Source: Alphaproteobacteria bacterium MarineAlpha9_Bin7
Lineage (GTDB): Bacteria; Pseudomonadota; Alphaproteobacteria; UBA7887
Direction of reading: 5' to 3'
Length of the DNA stretch: 15,662 nucleotides
NCBI GenBank assembly: GCA_002938115.1
Contig: PTKD01000021.1
Coordinates: 1 to 15,662, forward strand
Under the pieces are notes generated by a model. That model saw nothing but the letters and a program-made list of their open reading frames with translations. It was not told the DNA's origin and made no database searches. Position 1 is the stretch's first letter; every line of letters starts with the position of its first letter. The position numbers and the translations under genes were made by a program. This document shows, in pieces, positions 15,059-15,662 of this stretch.

Positions 15059-15408
15059 TCCCTATCGCTGAGCCAATAATCCAAGAATATACAACGAAGG
15101 CGGCTGTTACCGCGGCGATGGGCAGCACCGAGACATATATACCACAGTTTGGCCATGATGAGAGCAAGTGCAGTACTGACACTGGTTTTTCCTGGAATCT
15201 TGTGTTACCGATTTTACAGGTTGCAAGTGATGACGGGACATCTGATAAGATTACTGTCAAGGATGGCTTTTCGGATGCGCCTGAAAACTGGAGCGGGGCT
15301 GGACTGTTAAATTCCGAGGGTTAATGACTTTATTGGCCTCCTCCCCATCGACGAATGATAAAAAATCATTTAGCCGATTAGGATGAAACAGGATAAGGAT
15401 GCGGGTGC

Positions 15409-15662
15409 TTGCTCAGAAATAACAACATATCCAACGCGAGGTTGCGGGTTACGGGTATAACGACGCGATTGTTCGTGGCGTCTTGTTGTTGCCTGGCAGT
15501 TTTAGGTGCATGTGCAACACCGCCCACAGGTAACCCCGAAGCTCTCGCCGAATGGGAAGCAATCAATGATCCATTGGAGCCGTTGAATCGTGGGATATTT
15601 GGTGCCAACCTAGCGCTTGATCGCGTGCTGTTTCGGCCTATAGCTATAGGTTACCGGTGGGT
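15409..15662 (+). CDS. mlaA: MlaA/VacJ family outer-membrane lipoprotein, 3' end beyond window
   Basis: MlaA is the outer-membrane lipoprotein of the Mla system that removes misplaced phospholipids from the outer leaflet. The frame contains INDPLEPLNRGIFGANLALD followed by RVLFRPIAIGYRW, the family's N-terminal signature. A lipoprotein signal precedes it: an arginine-containing start, a hydrophobic stretch LFVASCCCLAVLGAC, and lipobox LGAC, with the lipidated cysteine at codon TGT 15511-15513. No in-frame ATG exists after the stop at 15394-15396. TTG at 15409 has AAGGA nine bases upstream and gives a normal leader, so I prefer it; TTG at 15442 is the alternative. ATG codons at 15383 and 15399 are out of frame, so an N-terminal frameshift is possible. 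The gene runs off the window. Confidence 0.85.
   Translation, partial: MLRNNNISNARLRVTGITTRLFVASCCCLAVLGACATPPTGNPEALAEWEAINDPLEPLNRGIFGANLALDRVLFRPIAIGYRW

Larger units (their letters stand above)
14918..15408. other. 491-bp region without a confident gene between the operator cluster and mlaA
   Basis: Three weak open frames are visible and none matches a family I know. A GTG frame at 14933-15058 encodes 41 residues. A plus-strand frame is open from 14980 to the TAA at 15322-15324; its first ATG is at 15118, giving 68 residues ending SGAGLLNSEG, with no good ribosome-binding site. A minus-strand frame at 15260-15021 encodes 79 residues with a hydrophobic stretch. Purine-rich first codon positions slightly favour the plus-strand frame. 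AATGAT (15354-15359) and ATCATT (15365-15370) form a small palindrome around five A's just upstream of mlaA, perhaps an operator. The region may be decayed coding DNA. Confidence 0.4.

Noticed and set aside
15021..15260. Minus-strand 79-residue frame with a hydrophobic stretch
   Set aside because: No ribosome-binding site or family match was seen, and the overlapping plus-strand frame has the better first-position purine bias.

Overview
The window reads as ordinary chromosome of an alphaproteobacterium, probably a marine or Rhodospirillales-like lineage with moderate GC. The support is the gene set: a diiron COQ7-type ubiquinone hydroxylase, an ethylmalonyl-CoA-pathway acyl-CoA dehydrogenase, a HIG1-domain protein next to etfBA, a methionine synthase split into two genes behind an ArsR-methyltransferase fusion and metF, and stand-alone GluQ-RS. 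No phage, IS element, CRISPR array, tRNA or rRNA was seen. I found no new defence or mobile system. The unusual material lies in gene decay, regulatory palindromes and unexplained small frames.

Layout. At 1-1066 (+) are the end of dsbB and then coq7. An HNH nuclease (1098-1655, -) converges on them. A class III CoA-transferase (1885-3105, +) converges tightly on an alpha/beta-hydrolase (3111-3776, -). gluQ (3880-4737, +) and a 568-residue methylsuccinyl-CoA dehydrogenase-like gene, mcd (4856-6562, +), follow. After a 375-bp gap come a HIG1-type membrane protein (6938-7144), etfB and etfA (7293-8974) and a rotting 3-hydroxybutyryl-CoA dehydrogenase gene (9009 to about 9243). On the minus strand, 14852 down to 9244 is a compact methionine operon: arsR-methyltransferase, metF, metH1 (homocysteine/zinc module) and metH2 (folate/B12/AdoMet modules), with ATGA overlaps or a 1-bp gap between genes. 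The last part, 14853-15408, has no confident gene but contains an operator-like palindrome cluster, a short tandem repeat and weak small frames. The window ends in the start of an MlaA/VacJ lipoprotein gene.

How the genes fit together. Several gene products would meet at the ubiquinone pool: DsbB hands disulfide electrons to quinone, COQ7 makes quinone, and the Mcd-like enzyme would pass electrons to EtfAB, which normally feeds ETF:quinone oxidoreductase. The HIG1 protein suggests a respiratory-complex link. The metF-metH operon regenerates methionine from homocysteine using methyl-folate and B12, and its first gene is probably its own regulator. Cobalamin also matters to the ethylmalonyl-CoA pathway through its mutase, so both blocks point to B12 dependence. 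This is inference from families; nothing here was tested.
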